From Streptomyces xanthophaeus (GTDB lineage: Bacteria > Actinomycetota > Actinomycetes > Streptomycetales > Streptomycetaceae), in NCBI RefSeq assembly GCF_000725805.1, contig NZ_KL647133.1:186001-250000 (forward strand): 64,000 bases of DNA. The letters are read 5' to 3'. Below are positions 34,664-42,703 of the stretch, piece after piece. The position numbers and the translations under genes were made by a program. Numbering within the stretch: position 1 is the stretch's first letter; each line of letters starts with the position of its first letter. Below the pieces are notes generated by a model, which saw only the letters and a program-made list of their open reading frames with translations, was not told the origin of the DNA and did not search any database.

Positions 34664-36711
34664 GCGGGGACCTCCAGAGGGTCGAGCTTGTTCGCTTTCC
34701 GGATCTCGTCGACGATACGGCCGATGATCTCCGTGATACCGAAGTCCTTGGGTGTGAAGACGGCGGCGACTCCGGCCGCCTTGAGCGCGATGGCGTCGGC
34801 GTTCGGAATGATGCCGCCGAGGACGACGGGGATGTCGCCCGCCCCCGCCGCGCGCAGCCGTTCCAGCACGTCCGGGACGAGGGCGCTGTGCGATCCGGAC
34901 AGGATGGACAGTCCCACGCAGTGGACGTCCTCTGCCAGCGCGGCCGCGGATATCTCCTCCGGCGTCAGCCGGATGCCCTGGTAGACCACCTCGAAGCCCG
35001 CGTCACGGGCCCGCACGGCGATCTGTTCGGCTCCGTTGGAGTGGCCGTCCAGGCCGGGCTTGCCGACCAGCAGCCGCAGCCGCCCGGAGCCGAGGTCCTC
35101 GGCCGTACGGGAGACCTTCGCGCGGACGAGGGCCATCGGCGTGCCCTCCTCCGCGGTGACCGCCACGGGGGCCGAGGAGACCCCGGTCGGGGCCCGGAAC
35201 TCGCCGAACACCTCGCGCAGGGCGCTCGCCCACTCGCCGGTGGTGACGCCGGCCCGGGCGCACTCCAGGGTGGCCTCCATCAGGTTCTCGGTACCGGCCG
35301 CCGCCTCCTTGAGGCGCTCCAGCGCCTGCTGGGTGGTGGGGAAGACGAACGGGTCGCCGTTGCCCTGCCGGTCCGAGGACTCCTGCCGCTCGGCGCGCCA
35401 GCGGCCGATGCGCTCCACGGTCACTGCCTCGGTCGCCGCGTCCACCGTCATGATGGCGCCGTCCAGGTCGGCGGTGAGCGGGTTCTCCTCGGTCTGCTGG
35501 AAGCAGTTGACCCCGACGATCTTGTCCTCGCCGGCCTCGATCCGGGCCCGCCGCTCGGCGTGCGAGGAGACCAGCTCGCCCTTGAGGTAACCGGACTCGA
35601 CGGCGGCCATCGCGCCGCCCATCTCCTGGATCCGGTCGATCTCGGCGAGGCACTCGGTCACCAGGGACTCGACCTTGGCCTCGATCACGTGGGATCCCGC
35701 GAAGATGTCCTCGTACTCCAGCAGGTCGCTCTCGTGGGCGAGGACCTGCTGGATGCGCAGCGACCACTGCTGGTCCCAGGGCCGGGGCAGGCCCAGCGCC
35801 TCGTTCCAGGCCGGCAGCTGCACGGCGCGGGCGCGGGCGTCCTTGGAGAGGGTGACGGCCAGCATCTCCAGCACGATGCGCTGGACGTTGTTCTCCGGCT
35901 GGGCCTCGGTCAGGCCGAGGGAGTTGACCTGGACGCCGTAGCGGAAGCGGCGCTGCTTGTCGTTCTCGATGCCGTAGCGCTCACGGGTGACCTGGTCCCA
36001 GATGCGGCCGAAGGCGCGCATCTTGCACATCTCCTCGATGAAGCGGACACCCGCGTTCACGAAGAAGGAGATGCGGGCGACCACCTCTCCGAAGCGCTCC
36101 TCGGGCACCTGGCCCGAGTCGCGCACGGAGTCGAGGACGGCGATCGCGGTGGACATCGCGTACGAGATCTCCTGGACCGGGGTGGCCCCGGCCTCCTGCA
36201 GGTGGTAACTGCAGATGTTGATCGGGTTCCACTTCGGGATGTGGTTGACCGTGTACGCGATCATGTCCGTCGTCAGGCGGAGCGAGGGTCCCGGCGGGAA
36301 GACGTGCGTCCCGCGCGAGAGGTACTCCTTGACGATGTCGTTCTGCGTGGTGCCCTGGAGCTGGGAGATGTCCGCGCCCTGCTCCTCGGCAGCCACCTGA
36401 TAGAGCGCCAGCAGCCACATGGCGGTGGCGTTGATCGTCATCGAGGTGTTCATCTGCTCCAGGGGTATGTCCTGGAACAGCCGCCGCATGTCGCCCAGAT
36501 GGGAGACCGGGACCCCGACCCGGCCGACCTCGCCGCGGGCGAGGATGTGGTCGGGGTCGTAGCCGGTCTGGGTCGGCAGGTCGAAGGCGACCGACAGACC
36601 CGTCTGGCCCTTGGCGAGGTTGCGGCGGTACAGCTCGTTGGACGCCTCGGCCGTGGAGTGGCCGGCGTACGTCCGCATGAGCCACGGACGGTCCTTCTGG
36701 CGCTCTGTCAT
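34660..36711 (-). CDS. ecm: Ethylmalonyl-CoA mutase (MeaA-like, B12-dependent)
   Basis: A 683-residue single-chain adenosylcobalamin mutase. The TIM-barrel part (to about 540) starts RPWLMRTYAGHSTAEASNELYRRNL and has LSVAFDLPTQTGYDPDH; the C-terminal B12 domain has KPGLDGHSNGAEQIAVRARDAGF (Asp-x-His-x-x-Gly, the histidine replaces the lower cobalt ligand), LSILSGSHSALV and VVLGGIIPN. It is shorter than methylmalonyl-CoA mutase and lacks its first segment, as MeaA proteins do. It converts ethylmalonyl-CoA to methylsuccinyl-CoA. It follows ccr by 31 bp. Confidence 0.93.
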   Translation of the reverse strand: MTERQKDRPWLMRTYAGHSTAEASNELYRRNLAKGQTGLSVAFDLPTQTGYDPDHILARGEVGRVGVPVSHLGDMRRLFQDIPLEQMNTSMTINATAMWLLALYQVAAEEQGADISQLQGTTQNDIVKEYLSRGTHVFPPGPSLRLTTDMIAYTVNHIPKWNPINICSYHLQEAGATPVQEISYAMSTAIAVLDSVRDSGQVPEERFGEVVARISFFVNAGVRFIEEMCKMRAFGRIWDQVTRERYGIENDKQRRFRYGVQVNSLGLTEAQPENNVQRIVLEMLAVTLSKDARARAVQLPAWNEALGLPRPWDQQWSLRIQQVLAHESDLLEYEDIFAGSHVIEAKVESLVTECLAEIDRIQEMGGAMAAVESGYLKGELVSSHAERRARIEAGEDKIVGVNCFQQTEENPLTADLDGAIMTVDAATEAVTVERIGRWRAERQESSDRQGNGDPFVFPTTQQALERLKEAAAGTENLMEATLECARAGVTTGEWASALREVFGEFRAPTGVSSAPVAVTAEEGTPMALVRAKVSRTAEDLGSGRLRLLVGKPGLDGHSNGAEQIAVRARDAGFEVVYQGIRLTPEEISAAALAEDVHCVGLSILSGSHSALVPDVLERLRAAGAGDIPVVLGGIIPNADAIALKAAGVAAVFTPKDFGITEIIGRIVDEIRKANKLDPLEVPA

Positions 36712-36742
36712 CTCAGGCTGTCCCTTTGGCCTTTGAGGCGTC

Positions 36743-38080
36743 TCAGACGTTGCGGAAGCGGTTGATGGCGTCGAGGTGCGTGGCGCGCATCTCGTGGTCG
36801 CGGACGCCGAGGCCCTCTTCGGGGGCGAGCGCGAGGACGCCGACCTTGCCCTGGTGGAGGTTGCGGTGGACGTCGTAGGCGGCCTGGCCGGTCTCTTCCA
36901 GGGAGTAGACCTTGGAGAGGGTGGGGTGGATCTTGCCCTTCGAGATCAGGCGGTTGGCCTCCCAGGCCTCGCGGTAGTTCGCGAAGTGCGAGCCGATGAT
37001 CTTCTTGAGGGACATCCACAGGTAGCGGTTGTCGTACTCGTGCATGTAGCCCGAGGTCGAGGCGCAGGTGGTGATGGTGCCGCCCTTGCGGGTGACGTAC
37101 ACGGAGGCGCCGAAGGTCTCGCGGCCGGGGTGCTCGAAGACGATGTCGATGTCCTCGCCGCCGGTGAGCTCGCGGATGCGCTTGCCGAAGCGCTTCCACT
37201 CCTTCGGGTCCTGGGTGTGCTCGTCCTTCCAGAACTTGTAGCCCTCGGCGTTGCGGTCGATGACCGCGGTGGCGCCCATGGCTCGGCAGATGTCGGCCTT
37301 CTCCGGGGAGGAGACGACACAGATCGGGTTGGCGCCGCCGGCGAGGGCGAACTGGGTGGCGTACGAGCCGAGGCCGCCGCTGGCGCCCCAGATGAGGACG
37401 TTGTCGCCCTGCTTCATGCCGGCGCCGTTGCGGGAGACGAGCTGGCGGTAGGCGGTGGAGTTGACCAGGCCGGGGGAGGCGGCTTCCTCCCAGCTGAGGT
37501 GGCCGGGCTTGGGCATCAGCTGGTTGGACTTGACCAGGGCGATCTCGGCGAGACCGCCGAAGTTGGTCTCGAAGCCCCAGATGCGCTGCTCGGGGTCGAG
37601 CATGGTGTCGTTGTGGCCGTCGGAGGACTCCAGCTCGACCGAGAGGCAGTGCGCGACGACCTCGTCGCCCGGGTTCCAGGCGTTGACGCCGGGGCCGGTG
37701 CGCAGGACGACGCCCGCGAGGTCGGAGCCGATGACGTGGTACGGCAGGTCGTGGCGCTTGGTGAGCTCGGAGAGGCGCCCGTAGCGCTCCAGGAAGCTGA
37801 AGGTGGAGACCGGCTCGAAGATCGAGGTCCACACCGAGTTGTAGTTGACCGAGGAGGCCATGACGGCCACCAGGGCCTCGCCCGGGCCGAGCTCGGGGAC
37901 GGGGACCTGGTCCAGGTGCAGGGACTTGCGCGGGTCCTTCTCGCGGGTGGTGAGCCCGGCGAACATCTCCGCCTCGTCCTTGTGCACGGTGATCGCGCGG
38001 TACGACTCGGGGAGCGGCAGGGCTGCGAAGTCTGCGGCAGTGGCGGACTGCGACTGAATCGCGTCCAGGATGTCCTTCAC
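36743..38080 (-). CDS. ccrA: Crotonyl-CoA carboxylase/reductase
   Basis: A 445-residue medium-chain dehydrogenase/reductase that carboxylates crotonyl-CoA reductively with NADPH to ethylmalonyl-CoA. Marks: SSVNYNSVWTSIFEPVSTFSFLERYGR, HVIGSDLAGVVLRTGPGVNAW, GFETNFGGLAEIALVKSNQLMPKP, the NADPH fold IWGASGGLGSYATQFALAGGANPICVVSS and the late KIIGSHFANYREAWEANRL. GTG start at 38080 with GGAGG 7 nt upstream; longer open frames are not supported. First gene of the pathway operon; it also supplies ethylmalonyl-CoA for polyketide extension, though no polyketide genes are in view. Confidence 0.95.
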   Translation of the reverse strand: MKDILDAIQSQSATAADFAALPLPESYRAITVHKDEAEMFAGLTTREKDPRKSLHLDQVPVPELGPGEALVAVMASSVNYNSVWTSIFEPVSTFSFLERYGRLSELTKRHDLPYHVIGSDLAGVVLRTGPGVNAWNPGDEVVAHCLSVELESSDGHNDTMLDPEQRIWGFETNFGGLAEIALVKSNQLMPKPGHLSWEEAASPGLVNSTAYRQLVSRNGAGMKQGDNVLIWGASGGLGSYATQFALAGGANPICVVSSPEKADICRAMGATAVIDRNAEGYKFWKDEHTQDPKEWKRFGKRIRELTGGEDIDIVFEHPGRETFGASVYVTRKGGTITTCASTSGYMHEYDNRYLWMSLKKIIGSHFANYREAWEANRLISKGKIHPTLSKVYSLEETGQAAYDVHRNLHQGKVGVLALAPEEGLGVRDHEMRATHLDAINRFRNV

Positions 38081-38292
38081 GGGAGAGCCTCCGGCTAGCG
38101 CTGATGAGGGTGCGCTGAGGTAAACGGGGGTGCGTGGTGCATGTGGTGTGTGGTGTGTGTGCCGTCGGTCCGGCTGGTGCGGTGGTGCTGGGCAGCCCGT
38201 GGTGGGGCGTGCGGTGCCTGGTGACGCAGGCAATCCGGGGCGCGTTCCGTGCCGGGTTGGGCGTGGGTCGCGGGGACATCCGGACGAGATTC

Positions 38293-38321
38293 AACGTATG
38301 GCACCCCGTGTCACTCAGCAA
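38293..38321 (-). promoter_or_regulatory. Probable ccr promoter
   Basis: On the minus strand TTGCTG (38321-38316), a 17-nt spacer and TACGTT (38298-38293), about 215 bp before the ccr GTG. It predicts a leader near 200 nt. Confidence 0.5.
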
Positions 38322-38334
38322 GGCACCGCGTGCC
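38300..38334. promoter_or_regulatory. Two GGCACC-type imperfect palindromes at ccr promoter
   Basis: GGCACCCCGTGTC (38300-38312) lies in the -10/-35 spacer and GGCACCGCGTGCC (38322-38334) just upstream of the -35, 22 bp apart in direct orientation (about two helical turns). Each is itself a GGCAC/GTG(C/T)C palindrome. Candidate operator pair. Confidence 0.5.
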
Positions 38335-38388
38335 AAAACTTTCTCTCATTTGCCGATTGACCTGCACCGATGAGCGATGATCGATCAG

Positions 38389-38402
38389 AGTTACCGGCGA
38401 GT
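38389..38402 (+). promoter_or_regulatory. Shared 14-bp element, ccr side
   Basis: AGTTACCGGCGAGT, partly palindromic (TTACC...GAGTA). The identical 14-mer occurs on the other strand upstream of the 3-hydroxyacyl-CoA dehydrogenase at 41489-41502. GATGATCGAT is next to it. It resembles lipid-regulator operators of TTAC-N6-GTAA type. Confidence 0.55.
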
Positions 38403-38426
38403 AGGGGCAAGCTGGACAAACGGAAA

Positions 38427-38453
38427 CGGCCGCTCCCGGAACGGGAGCGGCCG
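38427..38453 (-). terminator. Hairpin terminator after tetR gene
   Basis: Perfect 12-bp stem CGGCCGCTCCCG/CGGGAGCGGCCG with loop GAA, 28 bp past the tetR stop on the minus strand, followed there by the T-rich GTTTCCGTTTG. It should isolate tetR from ccr. Confidence 0.8.
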
Positions 38454-38480
38454 CTGTGACGCGTGTCGCGTCGGGTGCTG

Positions 38481-39293
38481 CTACTTCTGCTTCAGTGCCT
38501 CTTCGATGGTCCGCATGACCTCGTCCAGCGGAGCGTCCGTACGGGCCACCGCGACCAGTACCTCACCCTGCGTACGGACGGCCGCCGGAGCGGCCGGCGC
38601 CGCGCTCAGGGTGCGGCCCGCGCCGATCCCCGTGCCGAAGGTCTTGCGCACGATCGAGAAGGCGTGGTCCAGCTGCGCCTCCACGTCCCCCTGCCCGCCC
38701 GCCCGCAGCCAGCGCCGCAGCACGTGGTTGTGGGCGGTCACCACCGCGGAGGCGGCCACCTCGGCCAGCAGCGGGTCGTCGTTGCCGTCGTGCGGCTCGT
38801 GCTCGTCGAAGTGGGCCAGCAGGTAGCGGGTGAACAGCCGCTCGTACCGGGCCACCGAGGCGATCTCCCGCTCCCGCAGCGCCGGTACCTCGCGGGTCAG
38901 CCGGTAGCGCTCCACCGACACCGCCGGAGAGGCGGCGTACATCTTCATGACTTCCTTGATCCCGCGGCACACCGTGTCGAGCGGGTGCTCGTGCGCCGGG
39001 GCCACGTCCAGCACCGCCTCGGCGCGGGTCAGGGTGTCGTCGTGGTCCGGGAAGATCGCCTCTTCCTTGGACCGGAAGTGCCGGAAGAACGTACGCCGCG
39101 CCACCCCGGCGGTCGCCGCGATCTCGTCGACCGTCGTCGCCTCGTACCCCTTGGTCGCGAACAGCTCCATGGCGGCCGCGGCGAGCTCTCGCCGCATCTT
39201 GAGCCGCTGTGCGGCCGCCCGGGTGCCGGCCGCGCTCTCCGGGGCGTCGGAGGCCGAGGAGGCGCGGGGTGAGGTCTTGGCGGGCTGGGACAT
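38481..39293 (-). CDS. TetR family regulator, candidate for ccr/hbd control
   Basis: About 270 residues from the ATG at 39293 (MSQPAKTSPRASS); another ATG at 39311 adds six residues, and no clear Shine-Dalgarno favours either. After a flexible N-terminal arm the helix-turn-helix is ELFATKGYEATTVDEIAATAGVARRTFFRHFRSKEEAIF. The helical ligand domain follows, then an alanine-rich linker and a short C-terminal segment (ARTDAPLDEVMRTIEEALKQ). It lies between the dehydrogenase and the ccr operon on the same strand and is the natural candidate for binding the shared element, with an acyl-CoA as possible ligand. Confidence 0.88.
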   Translation of the reverse strand: MSQPAKTSPRASSASDAPESAAGTRAAAQRLKMRRELAAAAMELFATKGYEATTVDEIAATAGVARRTFFRHFRSKEEAIFPDHDDTLTRAEAVLDVAPAHEHPLDTVCRGIKEVMKMYAASPAVSVERYRLTREVPALREREIASVARYERLFTRYLLAHFDEHEPHDGNDDPLLAEVAASAVVTAHNHVLRRWLRAGGQGDVEAQLDHAFSIVRKTFGTGIGAGRTLSAAPAAPAAVRTQGEVLVAVARTDAPLDEVMRTIEEALKQK

Positions 39294-39471
39294 AGAGCGA
39301 AAGTACTTCATTTGCGCAGGGGACCGCGCCTGCGGGGGGTGCAGGGGGGATGGATGCGGGGGAGAGCCCGCACTGGGCTCGGGAGGGTCAGTCCGCCGTG
39401 AGGGTCCGGCGGACCCGAGCAGCCCTCCCCACGCATCCGGCTCATGGGCCTGCCGGTCAGCGGGTGTCCCC

Positions 39472-41268
39472 TTACCGGCGGGCGTACTCACGGAATCCGC
39501 GGCCGGTCTTCCGGCCCAGGCAGCCCGCCGCCACCAGGTGCTCCAGCAGCGGGGAGGGGGCCAGGCCCGGGTCGCGGAACTCCTTGTGGAGGACCTTCTC
39601 GATGGCCAGTGAGACGTCGAGGCCGACCACGTCGAGCAGCTCGAACGGTCCCATCGGGTAGCCGCCGCCGAGCTTCATCGCCGCGTCGATGTCGTCGAGG
39701 CTCGCGTAGTGCTGCTCGACCATCTTCACGGCGTTGTTCAAGTACGGGAACAGCAGCGCGTTCACGATGAAGCCGGCCCGGTCACCGCAGTCCACCGGGT
39801 GCTTGCGCACCTTGAGGCAGACCTCGCGGACGGTGGCGTGCGCGGTGTCGGTGGTCAGCACCGTGCGGACCACCTCGACCAGCTTCATGGCCGGGGCCGG
39901 GTTGAAGAAGTGCATGCCGATCACGTCCTGCGGACGCGAGGTCACCCGGGCGACCGCGATCACCGGCAGCGAGGAGGTGGTCGTGGCCAGCACCGCGCCC
40001 GGCTTGCAGACCTTGTCCAGGGCCGCGAAGAGCTCCTGCTTGACCGCCAGGTCCTCGGCGACGGCCTCCACGGCCAGGTCCACCTCGGCGAAGGCGTCCA
40101 GCGAGCCGGCCGGGGTGATCCGCTCCAGGGTCGCGGCGGCCGCCTCCTCGGTCAGGCGGCCCTTGGACACCGCACGGCCCAAGGACTTCCCGATCGATGC
40201 CTTCGCGGCCTCGGCCTTCTCCTGGCTGCGGGCGGCCAGCACCACGGCGTACCCGGACTGCGCGAAGACCTGCGCGATCCCGCTCGCCATCGTGCCCGAA
40301 CCGGCCACGCCGACCGAGCGGACGGGCAGTCCCCCGCCGACCCCGCTCCCCTCCAGCGGGGTCTGCGCGTCACGGACGACCGTGGAGCTGCCCGGAGCCT
40401 CGTACGTGTAGAACCCGCGCCCGGCCTTCTGCCCGGTCAGGCCCGCCTCGGCGAGCTGGCCCAGGATCGGGGCCGGAGCGTGCAGCCGATCGCCCGAGGA
40501 GGTGTACATGGCCTCCAGGACGGTCCGGGCGGTGTCCACGCCGATCAGGTCGAGCAGGGCCAGCGGGCCCATGGGCAGGCCGCAGCCGAGCCGCATCGCC
40601 GCGTCGATGTCCTCGCGGGAGGCGTACCGGGACTCGTACATCGCCGCGGCCTGGTTGAGGTAGCCGAAGAGGAGCCCGTCTGCGACGAAGCCGGGACGGT
40701 CGCCGACCGCGACCGGCTCCTTGCCGAGCGAGCGGGCCAGTTCGGTGACCGCTTCCACCGCGGGCGGGGCGGTGAGGACCGAGGAGACCACCTCGACCAG
40801 CTTCATCGCCGGGGCCGGGTTGAAGAAGTGAAGGCCCAGCACGCGCTCGGGGCGCTGGGACTCGGCGGCGAGACGGGTCACCGAGAGCGCGTTGGTGCCG
40901 GTCGCCAGGATGGCGTCGGGCCGCACGACCGCGTCGAGCTCGCGGAACACCTGCTGCTTGACCTCGTACGTCTCGGGCACGACCTCGATGACGAGGTCGG
41001 CGTCCGCAGCGGCGGTCAGGTCGCCGAAGGTGCGGAAGCGGGCGAGCACGTCGGCGCGCTCCTGCTCGCTGAGGCGCTCCTTGGTGACGGAACGGGCGGT
41101 GGCCGAGGCGAGGGCGGCCGTGGCCCGGCGGGCGGCGCTCTCGTCGATGTCGATGCCGATGACCTCGTGACCGGCCCGGGCGAGGACCTCGGCGATGCCG
41201 GAGCCCATCGTGCCGAGGCCGACGACGGCGATCGTGCGGAGCGTGGGGTGACTGGACGGACGGTCCAT
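39472..41268 (-). CDS. Tandem-duplicated 3-hydroxyacyl-CoA dehydrogenase
   Basis: A 598-residue protein with two complete modules. Module 1 (about 1-295) has VVGLGTMGSGIAEVLARAG and VLGLHFFNPAPAMKLVEVV; module 2 (about 316-598) has VAGSGTMASGIAQVFAQSG and VIGMHFFNPAPAMKLVEVV. Each keeps a Rossmann fold, the catalytic histidine of HFFNP and the C-terminal helical part (PMGPxxLLDxxGxD, KxGRGFYxY). It probably oxidises or reduces 3-hydroxybutyryl-CoA/acetoacetyl-CoA, feeding crotonyl-CoA formation for ccr. ATG at 41268; the upstream open frame is not conserved-looking. Confidence 0.9.
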   Translation of the reverse strand: MDRPSSHPTLRTIAVVGLGTMGSGIAEVLARAGHEVIGIDIDESAARRATAALASATARSVTKERLSEQERADVLARFRTFGDLTAAADADLVIEVVPETYEVKQQVFRELDAVVRPDAILATGTNALSVTRLAAESQRPERVLGLHFFNPAPAMKLVEVVSSVLTAPPAVEAVTELARSLGKEPVAVGDRPGFVADGLLFGYLNQAAAMYESRYASREDIDAAMRLGCGLPMGPLALLDLIGVDTARTVLEAMYTSSGDRLHAPAPILGQLAEAGLTGQKAGRGFYTYEAPGSSTVVRDAQTPLEGSGVGGGLPVRSVGVAGSGTMASGIAQVFAQSGYAVVLAARSQEKAEAAKASIGKSLGRAVSKGRLTEEAAAATLERITPAGSLDAFAEVDLAVEAVAEDLAVKQELFAALDKVCKPGAVLATTTSSLPVIAVARVTSRPQDVIGMHFFNPAPAMKLVEVVRTVLTTDTAHATVREVCLKVRKHPVDCGDRAGFIVNALLFPYLNNAVKMVEQHYASLDDIDAAMKLGGGYPMGPFELLDVVGLDVSLAIEKVLHKEFRDPGLAPSPLLEHLVAAGCLGRKTGRGFREYARR

Positions 41269-41488
41269 CGAGGGACTCCAGTGGAAGAGGGTGACGACTG
41301 AGGGGCGCGCGGCGCACGGCGCGCGCTGATGCCGTACGGAGAACCGTGCGGGAGGAGCCCAGGGGCGAAGGCCCGGAAGGGCGGGGACGGAGCGGCCCTG
41401 TCCCGGGGCCACGCCGTTCGGATACGAACCGACCGGCACGGGGCGGCTGCGTCACCAGGCCGCCCTCGTACGTGTTGAAGCGACAGTA

Positions 41489-41502
41489 ACTCGCCGGTAA
41501 CT
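41489..41502 (-). promoter_or_regulatory. Shared 14-bp element, dehydrogenase side
   Basis: Minus-strand AGTTACCGGCGAGT, identical to 38389-38402. It sits inside a promoter-like CTGGCG-N18-TACTGT arrangement on the minus strand, where bound repressor would block RNA polymerase. The predicted start leaves a leader of about 210 nt. Confidence 0.55.
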
Positions 41503-41548
41503 GCTGCGCCAGAGCGCGGAGATGTGACCTGTACCGCCCAAATGTACC

Positions 41549-41569
41549 GATCATCGATCATCGATCATC
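41549..41569. repeat. Heptamer tandem repeat CGATCAT x3
   Basis: Three perfect copies. The complementary GATGATCGAT also stands beside the shared element near ccr (38375-38386). Confidence 0.85.
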
Positions 41570-41632
41570 AGGCCTCGTGATCCCGCTCCTCCCCGTACGG
41601 GAGAAGGCACCACGGCGGTCTCCGCGGCGCCC

Positions 41633-41638
41633 TAGGGT
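41633..41638 (+). promoter_or_regulatory. TAGGGT -10 box of HEAT-repeat gene
   Basis: TAGGGT ends 7 nt before the GTG, with no Shine-Dalgarno between: pattern of a leaderless transcript. Confidence 0.45.
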
Positions 41639-41645
41639 GGCCCGC

Positions 41646-42206
41646 GTGAACGACGTGCTGGAGCGCCTGCGTGCGGAAGCCATCGGTTCGGCGCAGTCCC
41701 CGGAGTACGAGCGGCTGCTCGCGGCCGGGCCGGACGCCCTCGCCGCCTCCCTGACCGAGTCCGGGCTGCCCCTGTGGGCCCGCGAACTGGCGGCGTACCG
41801 GCTGGGGCTGGCAGGGGACCGCCGGGCCTTCGAGTCCCTGGTGCTCCTCCTCAACCACCGGGACCCGCCCCGCTGCACGGCCGCCGCCGAGGCCCTGGCC
41901 GTCCTGGGCGACCCCCGCACCGCCCGCGCGGCCGCCGCCCTCGCCACCAACGGCCTGCGCACGGCCTACGCCCTCCAGCCGGTCCGGCTGCTCACCGCCC
42001 TGCGCGCCCCGGAATCGGCCCCGGCGCTGATCGCCACGCTGTCCCGGCTGCTGTCACCGCACGACCCGTACTGGCGGGTCGCACTCGCCTGCGTCGAGGG
42101 ACTGGGCGCCCTCGGCGACCCGCGCGCCCGCGAGGTCCTCACCCGGGCCCAGTCGCACCCCCGGCTCGCGGTGGCGGCGACGGCCGCCCTGCGCGCGCTG
42201 GGCTGA
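41646..42206 (+). CDS. HEAT-repeat protein
   Basis: About 186 residues from the GTG at 41646. An in-frame start at 41577 would place arginine/proline-rich sequence first and overlap the probable -10 box. The body is a run of short alpha-helical pairs rich in alanine and leucine (ELAAYRLGLAGDRRAFESLVLLL, AAAEALAVLGDPRTARAAAAL, VALACVEGLGALGDPRAREVL), typical of HEAT/PBS-lyase-like solenoids that mediate protein contacts. No catalytic motif. Single gene, convergent with a Rid-family gene. Confidence 0.75.
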   Translation: MNDVLERLRAEAIGSAQSPEYERLLAAGPDALAASLTESGLPLWARELAAYRLGLAGDRRAFESLVLLLNHRDPPRCTAAAEALAVLGDPRTARAAAALATNGLRTAYALQPVRLLTALRAPESAPALIATLSRLLSPHDPYWRVALACVEGLGALGDPRAREVLTRAQSHPRLAVAATAALRALG

Positions 42207-42258
42207 GCGCGGCCGGACGGGGCTGAGCGCGGCCGGACGCGGCCGGACCGGGCCGGAC
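42201..42258. repeat. GC direct repeat between convergent genes
   Basis: GGCTGAGCGCGGCCGGACG occurs at 42201-42219 and 42221-42239, and GGCCGGAC four times to 42258. The HEAT gene stop is in the first copy. With CTCAGC just beyond, it can fold into a loose hairpin and may terminate both genes. Confidence 0.7.
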
Positions 42259-42678
42259 TCAGCGGGCCTCGGGGACGACGGCGAAGGCCTCCACCTCCAG
42301 CAGGAGTTCGGGCCGGAACAGCGCCGCGACCTGGACCGCGGAGGACGCGGGGAGCCGGTCGGCGGGGATCACGGCGTCCCGGGCCTCCCGGACCGCCGGG
42401 AGGTGGGCGACGTCCGTGACGAAGTAGGTGAGCTTCACGACGTCGTCGAAGGTCGCCCCGGCCGCCGCCAGGCACCGGCGCAGGTTCTCGAACACCTGCC
42501 GGGCCTGGGCGGCCGGATCGCCGGCGCCCACGACCTCGCCCCGTTCGTCGAGGGCGCACTGCCCCGAGACCGCGACGAACCGCCCGGTGCCCCAGACGAC
42601 GTGGCTGTAGCCGGTCCCGGGGCTCACGCCCTCCGGAGCGGCGATGCGGGTGAGGTGACTGTCCGTCGGCGTGGTCAT
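42259..42678 (-). CDS. Rid (YjgF/YER057c) family protein lacking the catalytic arginine
   Basis: A 139-residue trimeric-fold protein. VVWGTGRFVAVSGQCALDERGEVVGAGDPAAQARQVFENL and VVKLTYFVTDVAHLPAVREAR are standard Rid blocks. RidA needs an arginine in PARxxVxV to deaminate 2-aminoacrylate; here the sequence is LPASSAVQVAAL, with Ser112 at that place. It therefore belongs with the non-deaminating Rid subfamilies, whose roles are poorly known. ATG start, single gene, convergent with the HEAT-repeat gene and close to a peptidase gene downstream on the same strand. Confidence 0.85.
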   Translation of the reverse strand: MTTPTDSHLTRIAAPEGVSPGTGYSHVVWGTGRFVAVSGQCALDERGEVVGAGDPAAQARQVFENLRRCLAAAGATFDDVVKLTYFVTDVAHLPAVREARDAVIPADRLPASSAVQVAALFRPELLLEVEAFAVVPEAR

Positions 42679-42703
42679 GGGGACGATCTTGCCCCGGAAG
42701 GGT

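Larger units (their letters stand above)
38081..38480. other. Long regulatory region upstream of ccr
   Basis: A 400-bp gap. Reading on the minus strand toward ccr it holds the tetR hairpin terminator, the shared 14-bp element, two GGCACC-type repeats around a promoter, and then a leader of about 200 nt. Part of that leader (38129-38165) is a CA-rich run on the transcribed-sense strand (GT-rich on the plus strand), unusual in this genome. No gene is evident. Confidence 0.65.
41269..41645. other. Divergent regulatory region
   Basis: A 377-bp gap between the dehydrogenase and the HEAT-repeat gene. It carries the shared element, a CGATCAT triple repeat and a TAGGGT box before the HEAT gene. No gene seen. 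Confidence 0.6.

Noticed and set aside
36743..38080. ccr as a sign of a polyketide gene cluster
   Set aside because: No ketosynthase, acyltransferase or carrier-protein genes are in the window, and the neighbours are the primary-metabolism ethylmalonyl-CoA genes.
36708..38336. A 542-codon frame overlapping ccr
   Set aside because: Low-complexity Arg/Pro/Gly product; the real gene in the neighbouring frame has all crotonyl-CoA carboxylase/reductase motifs.
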